64,000 nucleotides of DNA from Lactobacillus sp. LL6 (GCF_007570935.1 NZ_VLLR01000001.1:186001-250000); one strand, 5' to 3'; counted from the first letter of the stretch, positions 27,639-36,417 are shown. Program-made: numbers and translations. Notes: generated by a model from the sequence alone, not told the origin.

Positions 27639-27680
27639 AATAGTGAATCAATTATCCCGTCGGATAATCAATTCACTATT
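27639..27680. repeat. long imperfect palindrome near the IS110 end
   Basis: Arms 27639-27657 and 27662-27680 pair except for a central CA/CA mismatch, around a CGTC loop. It may mark the element end, its target site or a transcription stop. Confidence 0.7.
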
Positions 27681-27731
27681 AAGCTTAGAATGTTTTTTAT
27701 ATTTCTTTTAAGTATAACTATACTAAAAATA

Positions 27732-27773
27732 TAATTATACTTATATTTATATATATAAATATAAGTATAATTA
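27732..27773. repeat. perfect 42-bp AT palindrome
   Basis: TAATTATACTTATATTTATA (27732-27751) is exactly complementary to 27754-27773 with a 2-base centre. It lies 155 bases before the methylase-like gene; it may be an operator or a cruciform site. Confidence 0.75.
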
Positions 27774-27844
27774 GACTTTGTTGGATAAATACCTATATAG
27801 AAAGAATAGAAAGATGAAAAGCCATGCAATTAAGTAAAGTACAT

Positions 27845-27874
27845 TTTACAAAGTATAATAATACTATTTACAAA
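27845..27874 (+). promoter_or_regulatory. TTTACAAA direct repeats around a TATAAT
   Basis: TTTACAAA at 27845-27852 and again at 27867-27874, exactly 22 bases apart, with TATAAT at 27854-27859 between. Direct repeats two helical turns apart are typical of LytTR-type regulators; the assignment is tentative. Confidence 0.35.
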
Positions 27875-27927
27875 AGGCGGTGAAAGATATATCATTAAAT
27901 TGTAGAACTTATTAAAAAGGAGTTATT

Positions 27928-29724
27928 ATGAACGAAATAGAAGATTTATTAAGTGAAATTCGCGAGAATGACAAGAATTTGGTATGGTTAATTATTGCTC
28001 AATTAATGATAAGTTTACAAACTTTAAATAAATCGATTGAAAATAAAGAACAATTTATTAATGCTATAGATAGTTTTGTAGACTATCAAAATTATGATTT
28101 GATTTCACAAATAAAAAATCAAATTTATAAGAAAATAGCGATTTTAGATAAAACTAAATTTTCTGAAATTATAAATTTGCTATGTTGTCAGTCTAATGCA
28201 GAATTGATAAATCTACTGAAAGAAGTAGAAGATTTAATTTATCCAAGAACTGTTCATATAAAGACGTTACCAGATAATTTTTTGAAGTTATTGGTTAAAT
28301 TAGCTGATATAAAAACTAAAGATAAAATTCTTGATCCATCTGGAAATACAAGCAATATTTGGAAAGCAATTCTAAGAAATAATCATAATCAAGAATTAAC
28401 TTTAGAAGGGCCGAATTTATTTATAAATGCTAGTATTTATATAATAGGAAAATATCTAAAAGCTAATAATTTAATAATTTATCAAGGCAATTCACTTGAA
28501 AATCCTAAATATGTTAGTGATGGTAAGTTGCAATTATTTAATAAAATTCTTTCTTTACCTCCATTGAGGGAACGAATAAATATAGATTATGCTAAAGATA
28601 AGTATAATAGATTTAGATATGGTAAATTATTAAAAACTAGGATAGATATGGCCTACCTTAGTAATATAGTGTCATCACTAAATGAAAAAGGAAAAGCTAT
28701 AGTTGTAGTGCCAGATGGGATATTATTTAGAGAATCAAATGACAAAATAATTAGACGAAACTTGGTAAAGCAAGATTGGGTTGAATCCGTGATTAGTTTT
28801 ACAGGTAACATTTTAACAAATGCATCAATTCCAATTAATATTTTAATTATCAATAAAAATAAAACTAAGTTAAAGGGTAAAATTTTATTTATTGATGCAA
28901 AACAAAAAGGTTGGACTGAAAAAAATAGATTTATAACAAGTATTTCTGAAGTAGGAAAGAAAAAAATTATTCAATTATATGAAAATCCAAAAAATGAAGC
29001 AGGAATTAGTCAAATTATTTGTAATTCCGAATTTAATGGAAGTTTGATTGTTAAGGATTATGTTTTACCTGTTGAGACTAAAATTAATGGTGTAACATAC
29101 AAAATTGATTATAACAATTTAGAAAAAATTGAAACTAATTCATTAAAAAATATGGTTAGTTTGCTCCCCGGATATAACGTTTTAAAAGGGGATGATTCAG
29201 ATAAAGGAAATGTTTTGGTAATTAAAGGTACTGATTTGAGTGGTGGAAAGATAAAATACAATAAAAATTTAAATAAAATTAGTATAAAGAAAACAGCTAA
29301 TAAATATTTGCTTCAACCTAATGATATATTACTCACTATAAAAGGGGACGTAGGAAAAGTGGGTATAGTTTCTAAAGATGCCCCTTTTCCTATGATAGCT
29401 ACTGCAAATTTATTGATTTTACGTCCAAATGGAAAAGTTGATCCATATTGGTTAAAACTTTACTTGGAAAGCCCATTAGGTCAGTTTTATATTAAAAGAA
29501 AGATAAATTCTAGTATTTCGGTAGTTTCAATATCATTAAGAGATATAAAAAATCTTCCGATACCGGTGGTGGATATAGAAAAGCAACGTCGAATATCTAT
29601 AAATTACAAAAAGAAGAAGAATATGTTGGATAAAAAATTGGAGGAAATTGATAAGCAATATAAACAATTGAAAAGTAATTTAAATCAACAATTAGATATT
29701 AATAGTATTTTAGAACGAAAATAG
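27928..29724 (+). CDS. catalytically degenerate N6-methylase-like protein fused to a type I specificity-like domain
   Basis: Residues about 1-100 are helical, 100-350 match the HsdM N6-adenine methylase fold, and about 390-598 form one HsdS-like target-recognition domain with a C-terminal coiled coil. The S-adenosylmethionine motif reads DPSGNTSN (136-143) instead of DPACGTGG, and the catalytic NPPF/Y is LPPL (210-213) in the context FNKILSLPPLRER. Later HsdM blocks (VVVPDGILFRES, RRNLVKQDWVESVI) are kept. No nuclease domain or hsdR is nearby. It should bind DNA but not methylate it; this is inference. AAAAGGAG precedes the ATG, and a small peptide gene follows 18 bases later. Confidence 0.85.
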   Translation: MNEIEDLLSEIRENDKNLVWLIIAQLMISLQTLNKSIENKEQFINAIDSFVDYQNYDLISQIKNQIYKKIAILDKTKFSEIINLLCCQSNAELINLLKEVEDLIYPRTVHIKTLPDNFLKLLVKLADIKTKDKILDPSGNTSNIWKAILRNNHNQELTLEGPNLFINASIYIIGKYLKANNLIIYQGNSLENPKYVSDGKLQLFNKILSLPPLRERINIDYAKDKYNRFRYGKLLKTRIDMAYLSNIVSSLNEKGKAIVVVPDGILFRESNDKIIRRNLVKQDWVESVISFTGNILTNASIPINILIINKNKTKLKGKILFIDAKQKGWTEKNRFITSISEVGKKKIIQLYENPKNEAGISQIICNSEFNGSLIVKDYVLPVETKINGVTYKIDYNNLEKIETNSLKNMVSLLPGYNVLKGDDSDKGNVLVIKGTDLSGGKIKYNKNLNKISIKKTANKYLLQPNDILLTIKGDVGKVGIVSKDAPFPMIATANLLILRPNGKVDPYWLKLYLESPLGQFYIKRKINSSISVVSISLRDIKNLPIPVVDIEKQRRISINYKKKKNMLDKKLEEIDKQYKQLKSNLNQQLDINSILERK

Positions 29725-29742
29725 TTATTCAGAGGAAAAACT

Positions 29743-29934
29743 ATGAGAAAAAGTCAAAAATTCATTATTAAATATATTGTAATTGCTATAATTGCAATAG
29801 TAGCAATTACAATAGGCTATCATTGTATTGTCTGTGTAATGGGATTAAACATGCATGAGACAGTCGATTGTCGTATTAAGGTTAGTTATCATAATCATAA
29901 GCCACAGATTTCTGAGTATTGTTCCGTAAATTAG
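29743..29934 (+). CDS. small membrane peptide with four cysteines
   Basis: A 63-aa product: basic head (MRKSQKF), one long hydrophobic span (about residues 8-35) and a short polar tail with Cys43 and Cys60; two more Cys (28, 31) lie at the membrane border. A good GAGGAAAA site precedes the ATG, and it follows the methylase-like gene by 18 bases, so the two are probably co-transcribed and end at the terminator at 29949. No family is recognised. It could be a secreted or membrane-active peptide, or a small membrane partner. Confidence 0.7.
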   Translation: MRKSQKFIIKYIVIAIIAIVAITIGYHCIVCVMGLNMHETVDCRIKVSYHNHKPQISEYCSVN

Positions 29935-29948
29935 CGTCAGCTTCAAAG

Positions 29949-29987
29949 CCCCTCAAGTTCAAACGAACTTGAGGACTTTTTTATTTT
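29949..29987 (+). terminator. strong rho-independent terminator
   Basis: CCTCAAGTTC (29951-29960) and GAACTTGAGG (29965-29974) form a 10-bp stem with an AAAC loop, followed by ACTTTTTTATTTT. Confidence 0.92.
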
Positions 29988-30081
29988 GTCCACTGCAAAG
30001 GACATATATTGGGGTTCACAAGTGCAAAAATTCACTAGAATAATAATTGAAGACAAGAAAAAGAAATGGAAAGTGGTGAAC

Positions 30082-30339
30082 ATGAAAGATTCAAAACGAA
30101 TTAATGAGTTGATTTTTTATTTAACTAATAATAATGAATTCATTCAAGCTGAAGAAATCGCGAGTTTTTTGCATGTTTCCAAGAAAACTGTCTATCGTCT
30201 AGTGAAAAAGATTAATGATGAAAATTCTGCCCCGTTAATAATTTCACAAAGAGGTGCAGGTTATAAACTGAATTACCAGTATTATATGCAAAATAAGGAA
30301 AATTTGGAGTTAATGAATTCATCTTTGACTAATGTATAA
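30082..30339 (+). pseudogene. PRD-type regulator, N-terminal HTH fragment
   Basis: An 85-aa fragment with the BglG/ManR-type N-terminal HTH (INELIFYLTNNNEFIQAEEIASFLHVSKKTVYRLVKKI). GGAAAG lies 8 bases before the ATG. The frame stops at TAA 30337-30339, but the very next codons of the same frame (PVERRNRI) continue directly into the rest of the regulator, so this is one gene cut by a nonsense codon, not a frameshift. Together the two parts would give about 490 residues. The fragment alone could still bind DNA. Confidence 0.75.
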
Positions 30340-30363
30340 CCAGTTGAAAGAAGAAATCGTATT

Positions 30364-31554
30364 ATGAAGCAACTTTTGTTGATTTCTCCACAAAGCATGA
30401 AGGAGAGTGAGGCTTTTGGTAAATATTATGTGAGTAACAATGTTAGGTCTAATGATGAACAAGTAATGAAGTCAATCTTAGAGAAATATCAGTTAAAGCT
30501 TGAGATTAAGAATGGCTACATTAAGATAAAAGGTTCTGAAATCAACATTCGTAATGCGATTAAAGAGTTAATTGATGACCGTGAAATTGTGGATTTACGG
30601 CAATTTGTAGGTAATAAAGATTTTGATTCTAAATATGACGTTCAGTTTGTACTCAAAGAAATCGAAAAAATAGAAGATGAATTGCAGACTACGTTGCCTT
30701 ATCCATATAATGTAAATTTATTTTCACATATTTACATTTTAATTAGTCGCTTGCGAAAGGCCGGGAGTAAGACTAATTTAGCAGATAATGATTTGAATAA
30801 AGAGATTAAGCACAACCTATCTTTTTATCAAATAAGTAAGGACATAGTAGAAGATATTAGTAACTATTTGGACTTAAAACTTCCAGAAACTGAAGCTAAT
30901 TCAATTTTTGAGTATTTAATTTCATCTAGATTTGATAATGATATTTTACAGACTAACATGTCGACCGAAGTTCAACAAATTACTGCAGAACTGATAGATA
31001 GTGTTTCTGAGAAGACAGGATGCGGTTTTATGAGTATTAATAATGAACTTGAAAAACATATTGAACCGCTGATTAAACGCTTAAGGAATAATATTCATGT
31101 CAATAATAACTTGTTAGAACAAATTAAAATGGAATATCAAGATATTTTTGAAGCCATTAAGTCTGCAGGAAGTGAGGTATTTCCTAAAAATGGTTTAGAA
31201 ATTCCAGAAGATAATGAAATTGGTTATATAACTCTTTATTTTGCACAAGCAATTGAAATCCATCCTCGTAGAATTCGTGTGATTGTAATGTGTTCAACTG
31301 GAATTGGTACTTCAGAATTATTAAGGCTTAAAGTTAAGAATACTTTTTCAAATTTTGATATTGTAGCTGTTACTTCTAGCAATGATTTGAGTTATAGCAA
31401 GAAAGATGCTGATTTAATTATTTCAACGGTAAGAGTTTCAGAGAAAATAGATATTCCATCAATAGTTGTTAGTGCTCTTTTTACTAAGCAAGACATTGAA
31501 ATGGTACAGCAAAAGGTTAATCAATTGCGAGGTGAGACAGATGAAGAAAGTTAA
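30364..31554 (+). pseudogene. PRD-type PTS regulator, C-terminal part after in-frame stop
   Basis: Same frame as the HTH fragment. It holds a second HTH-like segment, PRD-type helical domains (about residues 75-290) and a Gat-type EIIB-like domain with RVIVMCSTGIGTS, a phosphorylatable Cys. No EIIA domain is attached. The ATG at 30364 has only a weak site (GAAAGAAG), so translation may restart after the stop, giving a 396-aa protein without the first HTH. Such regulators read PTS phosphorylation and control the adjacent operon. It overlaps the next gene by 14 bases. Confidence 0.75.
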
Positions 31555-31912
31555 TGAGATTGAAAGTTGTCTAACTTATACTAATTTACATGACTTAAAA
31601 GAAACCGTCATTAATTTAATTCAATCTGTTGCACCTGATGTACCAGAGGAAGATATTCAAATTGAAATTGATAATCGAAATAAGCAAGGCGAAGGTTTAA
31701 TGTCGCAGGATTCACTATCACTTCATATTCAAGATAGACGAATTAATCATGATACAGTAATTTATTTAAAAGTCAGTCCTAGCTTTGATTATTATTCTAG
31801 ATTTTTTAAGCAGAAATTTGAAATATCTAAGCTAGTTTTGATTATTGTGAATCCTAATCATCAATTAGATCGATTAACTAAATTGACAAGTTTTATTACA
31901 GAGGAGGGTTGA
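31541..31912 (+). CDS. uncharacterised small protein in the PTS operon
   Basis: A 123-aa product that I do not recognise. A longer frame reaches back to 31466, but GAGGTGAGA (31529-31537) just before the ATG at 31541 supports this start, which overlaps the regulator by 14 bases. No membrane segment or signal peptide; middle part IEIDNRNKQGEGLMSQDSLSLH and end FYSR-like SFDYYSRFFKQKFEISKLVLIIV. Its place between regulator and EIIA suggests an accessory or phosphorylation-related role, by context only. Confidence 0.65.
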   Translation: MKKVNEIESCLTYTNLHDLKETVINLIQSVAPDVPEEDIQIEIDNRNKQGEGLMSQDSLSLHIQDRRINHDTVIYLKVSPSFDYYSRFFKQKFEISKLVLIIVNPNHQLDRLTKLTSFITEEG

Positions 31913-31916
31913 GAAA

Positions 31917-32375
31917 GTGAAAATCAATAAAGAGTTATTTTCAGAAGATGTTCTATTGTTTCATCAAGATGTGAGAAATAAAGATGAACTATTTGCTACT
32001 TTAAATGGACACCTTCAAAAAAATAATGTAGTAAATGATGGCTTTTTGAAGGCAATTAAGAAACGCGAAGAAAATTTTCCAACAGGATTAAATCTTGAAT
32101 CAGGAGTTGGAGTAGCGATCCCACATACTGATCCTGAATATGTTAATAAAGATCAGATTGGTTTTATTTCATTGAATAAACCGATTGAGTTTAAACAAAT
32201 GGGAAGTGATACTGAAAAAGTTCAAGTAAAGATGGTTTTTATTCTTTGTTTAAAGGAAGCACATAAGCAGTTGGATATGTTGCAAAATTTAATGACTATA
32301 TTTGGGAATTCACAAATGGTAAAGAATCTATATGAATGCAAGTCCAAAGATAAATTTTTAAACTTAATTAGTTAG
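31917..32375 (+). CDS. PTS EIIA component (fructose/mannitol/galactitol class)
   Basis: Cytosolic phosphocarrier of a sugar phosphotransferase system. The EIIA_2 fold is recognised by REENFPTGL, GVGVAIPHTD with the phosphorylated His70, and the later HKQLDMLQNLMTIF. GTG start at 31917, behind GAGGAGGG (31901-31908), 4 bases after the preceding stop. Length 152 aa. It should receive phosphate from HPr and pass it to the EIIB encoded at 33757. Confidence 0.9.
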   Translation: MKINKELFSEDVLLFHQDVRNKDELFATLNGHLQKNNVVNDGFLKAIKKREENFPTGLNLESGVGVAIPHTDPEYVNKDQIGFISLNKPIEFKQMGSDTEKVQVKMVFILCLKEAHKQLDMLQNLMTIFGNSQMVKNLYECKSKDKFLNLIS

Positions 32376-32389
32376 GAAGTGAAATAAAA

Positions 32390-33733
32390 ATGGGAGTAGT
32401 TCAATGGATTATTAATTTGGGTGCAAGTGTATTTCTACCTATTTTACTTTTTGTTTTTGGTTTATGCTTAAAGATTAAACCAGGCAAAGCTTTTAAAGCC
32501 GGGTTAACTGTTGGTGTTGGTTTTGTAGGATTGAATTTAGTTATTGGATTACTTGGTGACCAATTAGGGCCGGCTACTAAGATGATGATTGCAAATTATC
32601 ATTTACATTTGCGAACAATTGATATTGGTTGGCCAGCTGCTTCAGCTATTGCTTATGGAACTGCATTAGGTGTGATGGCAATTCCAATTGGAATTGTAAC
32701 CAACTTGATTTTATTGGCTTTAGGGTTAACTAGAACTGTTGATGTTGACCTTTGGAATTATTGGCACGTAGCATTTGCTGGTTCAATTATTTATCTTTTA
32801 ACCAATGATATGTGGCTTGGAATTTTTTCGATGGTTGTAGTAACGATGTTCATTTATTTCTTTGCAGATTTAAGTGCACCGAAAGTTCAAGAATACTATG
32901 GTCTTGATGGCATTTCATTCCCACATGGGTTATCAGCTCCAGGTTATGTATTTGCGTTGCCATTTAAATGGGTTTTTGATAGAATTCCTGGTTTTAATAA
33001 AGTTCATGTTAATGCAGAAACAGTTCAAAATAAATTAGGGGTCTTTGGTGATATTACTGTTATGGGTGCAATTATTGGATTTGTAATTGGACTTCTTGCT
33101 CATATGGAACTAGGAAAGATTTTACAATTATCGGTAAATATGGCCGCAGTAATGATGCTTATGCCTAGAATGGTATCACTTTTAATGGAAGGTTTGACTC
33201 CAATCTCTGATGCTGCAAACAGTATGGTTCAAAAGCACTTTCCAGGTAAGAAGTTATACATTGGTATGGATTCAGCCTTAGCTATCGGACAAGAAAGTGT
33301 TCTTTCTGCCTCACTTATCTTAGTTCCAATAACTCTGTTTTTAGCAGTTATTTTGCCTGGTAACCAAGTATTACCATTTATGGACTTAGCAACTTTACCA
33401 TATTTCTTCGCATTGTTTGCCGCAGTATTTGATGGTGATATCTTGAAGACGATTATTGCTGGTGCAGTTGATATTGTGGTTAGTTTGTATGTTGCCACTT
33501 GGGCTGCTCCAGTTATTACCAAATTAGCTAAGCTTGCACACTTCAACATGCAAGGTTATAGTTCAATCTCTGTTCTTAGTGATGGTGGTTTATGGACTAA
33601 CTTTATTTACTTAATGACTGGTGAAAAGTTCCATTGGATCGGTATGTTTGTATTATTTGTGATTGCTCTTGGTTGTCTTATTTGGCTTAAGAATCGTGAT
33701 TCTAAGCAAACTCCAGAAAAATCAGAAGCATAA
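32390..33733 (+). CDS. PTS EIIC permease, galactitol (Gat) family
   Basis: Membrane channel component of 447 aa with about ten to twelve hydrophobic segments. The start INLGASVFLPILLFVFGLCLKIKPGKAF and the block LTPISDAANSMVQKHFPGKKLYIGMDSALAIG are typical of GatC/SgcC. The real substrate is not set by the sequence; members handle galactitol, sorbitol-like polyols and several ketoses or pentoses. It lies between EIIA and EIIB in one operon. Confidence 0.92.
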   Translation: MGVVQWIINLGASVFLPILLFVFGLCLKIKPGKAFKAGLTVGVGFVGLNLVIGLLGDQLGPATKMMIANYHLHLRTIDIGWPAASAIAYGTALGVMAIPIGIVTNLILLALGLTRTVDVDLWNYWHVAFAGSIIYLLTNDMWLGIFSMVVVTMFIYFFADLSAPKVQEYYGLDGISFPHGLSAPGYVFALPFKWVFDRIPGFNKVHVNAETVQNKLGVFGDITVMGAIIGFVIGLLAHMELGKILQLSVNMAAVMMLMPRMVSLLMEGLTPISDAANSMVQKHFPGKKLYIGMDSALAIGQESVLSASLILVPITLFLAVILPGNQVLPFMDLATLPYFFALFAAVFDGDILKTIIAGAVDIVVSLYVATWAAPVITKLAKLAHFNMQGYSSISVLSDGGLWTNFIYLMTGEKFHWIGMFVLFVIALGCLIWLKNRDSKQTPEKSEA

Positions 33734-33756
33734 GTTTATAGAAAGAAGAATTTATT

Positions 33757-34041
33757 ATGAAAAAGTTAATGGTTATGTGTGGTAGTGGTGTTGCTACATC
33801 AACAGTTGTAATGGGAAAATTAAAAGCATGGTTATCAGATCAAGGTTTAGATAAAAAAGTTACTTTATACCAAAGTAAGGTTGCTGAAGAAGTAAATCAC
33901 TTAGATGATTATGATGTAATTGTTTCCACAACTCTTGTCCCAGACAATGTTAAGGATAAGGTTATCAATGGGGTTCCACTTTTAACTGGTGTTGGTGCAA
34001 GCAACGTTTATGATAAGATCAAGGAAGAAATTGAGGCATAA
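33757..34041 (+). CDS. PTS EIIB component, Gat family
   Basis: A 94-aa phosphocarrier with the Cys loop LMVMCGSGVATST (Cys8 is the phosphorylation site). It transfers phosphate from EIIA to the incoming sugar at EIIC. Good GAAAGAAG site before the ATG. Small size is normal for this family, where EIIA, EIIB and EIIC are separate proteins. Confidence 0.92.
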   Translation: MKKLMVMCGSGVATSTVVMGKLKAWLSDQGLDKKVTLYQSKVAEEVNHLDDYDVIVSTTLVPDNVKDKVINGVPLLTGVGASNVYDKIKEEIEA

Positions 34042-34043
34042 AA

Positions 34044-34877
34044 ATGTTAGTTTCATCTAAAGATTATTTAGAAGATGCTAGAAAAAATCATTATGCATTC
34101 CCACATTTTAATTATTGGGATAGTAATTCAATCAGAGCTGAAATTAAGGCTGCAGAAGAGCTAAAATTACCGGTAATTTTGGCTTGGGCTGAAAAGCATT
34201 CTCCAGAGATTGGTATGGAAGATGCGTTAGTACTTGGAAAATACTTTGGCTCAAAAGCAAAAGTACCTGTGATTTTACACCTTGATCATGGTGTAACTCC
34301 TGAATTAGTTAAAAAAGGAGTTGATGAAGGATTTACTTCTGTAATGATTGATGCTTCTGATAAAGATTTTGATACTAATGTAGCTATTACCCAAGAAATA
34401 GTTGAATATGCACATGCACGTGGAGTGGTAGTTGAAGCAGAGATTGGACATGTTGGAACTAATTCAACTGAAGATGACAGTAAATATACTGAAGTTGATG
34501 CTGCTAAAGAATTTGCTCAAAGAACCCAAGTTGATTCTCTTGCCATATCAATTGGTACTTCTCATGGTGTTTATAAAACTGGAACTCCTAAGTTAAACTT
34601 TGATAGATTAGCTGAACTGAGAAATGCATTAAGTATTCCTTTAGTATTACACGGAGGTTCATCTTCAGGGAATGAAAACTTACGAAAAGCTGCAGAATTA
34701 GGAATAACTAAGGTCAATATTTATACAGATTTAGCTATGGCCTCACTTCATGCAACTCAAAAGAAGACTTTTACAACTGAGCCAGAGATGGCTGCTGCTC
34801 AAAGAAAAGCTATCGAAGATTTAAGTAAACATTATTATGATGTGTTTGAAACTAATAAGTATGTTTACCAAGTTTAG
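34044..34877 (+). CDS. class II ketose-bisphosphate aldolase (Fba/GatY family)
   Basis: Zinc aldolase cleaving a ketose phosphate or bisphosphate to dihydroxyacetone phosphate and an aldehyde. Zinc ligands and active-site blocks: VILHLDHGVTPE, EAEIGHVGT, IGTSHGVYK and LVLHGGSSSG, plus KVNIYTDL. Length 277 aa. It starts 2 bases after the EIIB stop. Its specificity (fructose-, tagatose- or another phosphate) is open. Confidence 0.9.
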   Translation: MLVSSKDYLEDARKNHYAFPHFNYWDSNSIRAEIKAAEELKLPVILAWAEKHSPEIGMEDALVLGKYFGSKAKVPVILHLDHGVTPELVKKGVDEGFTSVMIDASDKDFDTNVAITQEIVEYAHARGVVVEAEIGHVGTNSTEDDSKYTEVDAAKEFAQRTQVDSLAISIGTSHGVYKTGTPKLNFDRLAELRNALSIPLVLHGGSSSGNENLRKAAELGITKVNIYTDLAMASLHATQKKTFTTEPEMAAAQRKAIEDLSKHYYDVFETNKYVYQV

Positions 34878-34891
34878 TTAGGAGAAATAAT

Positions 34892-35566
34892 ATGAAGATT
34901 AGAAAACCGTTTTTCATTGTTAATCCTAAATCATATTTATATGGCGATAAAGCTATAAAATTAGCTAAAATTTCTGATAAATTAGCTAAAAAGTACGATA
35001 TTGATTGCATTTTTACCGGTCAATTAGTAGATTTACCTGAAATTGCAAAAGAAACTAAAAATTTAATTATTACTGCTCAACATATGGATTTTTTAACGCC
35101 GGGTAGAGGCATGGGACATGTTCTTCCTGAAGCATTAGTTAATCAGGGAATCCAAGCGGTTGTATTAAATCATGCCGAAAAGCCTTTGACCATAGCTGAA
35201 CTTGATATGACAATTAAAAGGGCTAAAGAAGTTGGATTACTTACTATTACTTGTTCAGATACAGTAGAACAATGTCGTGCAATTGCTGAGCTTAATCCTG
35301 ATGTAATGATTTGTGAACCAGATAGTTTAATTGGGACAGGTAATAGTAGTAATGAAGATTATATTCGTACTACAACTGAAGCTGTAAGAGAAGTAAATCC
35401 TAATATTTTAATTATGCAAGCCGCAGGTGTAAGTACCGGTGACGATGTTGAAAAAATTATGAAGCTTGGAGCTGATGGTACTGGTGGTACCAGTGGAATT
35501 ATTAAAGCACCAAGTTGGAAAGATAAAATTTCAGAAATGATGTCAGCTTTAGTTAAATTTAAATAA
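34892..35566 (+). CDS. triosephosphate-isomerase-like protein
   Basis: TIM-barrel isomerase of 224 aa, shorter than housekeeping TpiA (about 250). Catalytic residues line up: Lys in VNPKSY, His in VLNHAEKP (TpiA has GHSERR) and Glu in MICEPDSLIGTG (TpiA has YEPVWAIGTG), with the phosphate-binding GGTSGI near the end. The divergent His loop suggests it acts on something other than normal triose phosphates, as in the EryH/LerI-type erythrulose-phosphate isomerases. Its link with the aldolase supports a role on the cleavage product; this is inference. Confidence 0.82.
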   Translation: MKIRKPFFIVNPKSYLYGDKAIKLAKISDKLAKKYDIDCIFTGQLVDLPEIAKETKNLIITAQHMDFLTPGRGMGHVLPEALVNQGIQAVVLNHAEKPLTIAELDMTIKRAKEVGLLTITCSDTVEQCRAIAELNPDVMICEPDSLIGTGNSSNEDYIRTTTEAVREVNPNILIMQAAGVSTGDDVEKIMKLGADGTGGTSGIIKAPSWKDKISEMMSALVKFK

Positions 35567-35577
35567 GAAGGCAAACT

Positions 35578-36042
35578 ATGAAAATTTATCAAGAAGATAT
35601 TAAAGTAAAAACAACTTCACGAATAACTTATGACAATATTACTGATAAAGTTAAGGAAATTGTTAAAAAATCTGAAGTTAAAAATGGTTTGGTTTTAGTA
35701 CAAACTTCACATACTACATGTTCGGTGTTGTTTGAAGAATTTGTTCATGATAAAGATTTTAATGGGGATGAATTTTTACAAGTTGATTTGAATAATATTT
35801 TAGATAATTTGGTCCCTCGTGAATTATCTGAAAATACAAATTATCGTTACCCAGGTCCTAAGCACATAGAGTTTTTGCAAAAACTTGCTAAAGAAAATCC
35901 AGATTATCCAGCAGATCCGGGGACTATCTTGAATGGGGATGCACATATTAGAGGTTCTCTGTTTGGAGGTAATCAAACTTTTGCTATTAAAGATGGTGAG
36001 ATGTTGACTGGTTCAGTTGGTTATATTTATTTTGTGGATTAG
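35578..36042 (+). CDS. yjbQ: YjbQ-family protein (UPF0047)
   Basis: A small 154-aa trimer-forming family with SHTTCSVLFEE and LNGDAHIRGSLFG, the metal/phosphate-site His residues. Some members have weak thiamine-phosphate synthase activity; the true role is unsettled. It is the last gene of the operon, 11 bases after the TIM-like gene, behind AGAAGG. Its inclusion in a sugar operon is unusual and suggests a phosphorylated-sugar substrate, which is inference. Confidence 0.85.
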   Translation: MKIYQEDIKVKTTSRITYDNITDKVKEIVKKSEVKNGLVLVQTSHTTCSVLFEEFVHDKDFNGDEFLQVDLNNILDNLVPRELSENTNYRYPGPKHIEFLQKLAKENPDYPADPGTILNGDAHIRGSLFGGNQTFAIKDGEMLTGSVGYIYFVD

Positions 36043-36126
36043 GACCAGAATCGTGACCGTAATCGTACATGTCATGTATTGGTTATGGGAGAATAAAAGT
36101 TAAAAAGCAAATATCCATTCATTAGG

Positions 36127-36161
36127 AAAGTCTTGAGCTGTGATGGCTTAAGGCTTTTTTG
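36127..36161 (+). terminator. terminator of the PTS operon
   Basis: AAGTCTTGAGC (36128-36138) pairs with GCTTAAGGCTT (36145-36155) with G-T pairs, followed by a T-run. Confidence 0.8.
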
Positions 36162-36417
36162 TTTTATATAATTTATAGTCTTCCTTGTAACGTTTATAGC
36201 ATAATGATTAGTAGGTAAAATATTAATAAAAAGGCTAAAATATAGGTTTTTAAACATATAAAAATTACGTAAAAAGGGGAAAAACGGTAAAAAAGATATT
36301 GATTTTAGATTGTTTTTAAATTTTATCTTAATAGAAATGTATCGACTTTAGTATAAATTGAGTATTTATTTTAAGTAATTATCTTTTTAAAATATTGTTA
36401 TAAGGAGTGAGGTTATT
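36162..36417. other. AT-rich spacer before the XRE regulator
   Basis: Nothing recognisable apart from AAGGAGTGAGG (about 36402-36412), the ribosome-binding site of the next gene. Confidence 0.4.

Noticed and set aside
29986-30081. Upstream extension of the HTH fragment
   Set aside because: It begins inside the terminator T-run; ATG 30082 has a proper RBS and matches the family start.
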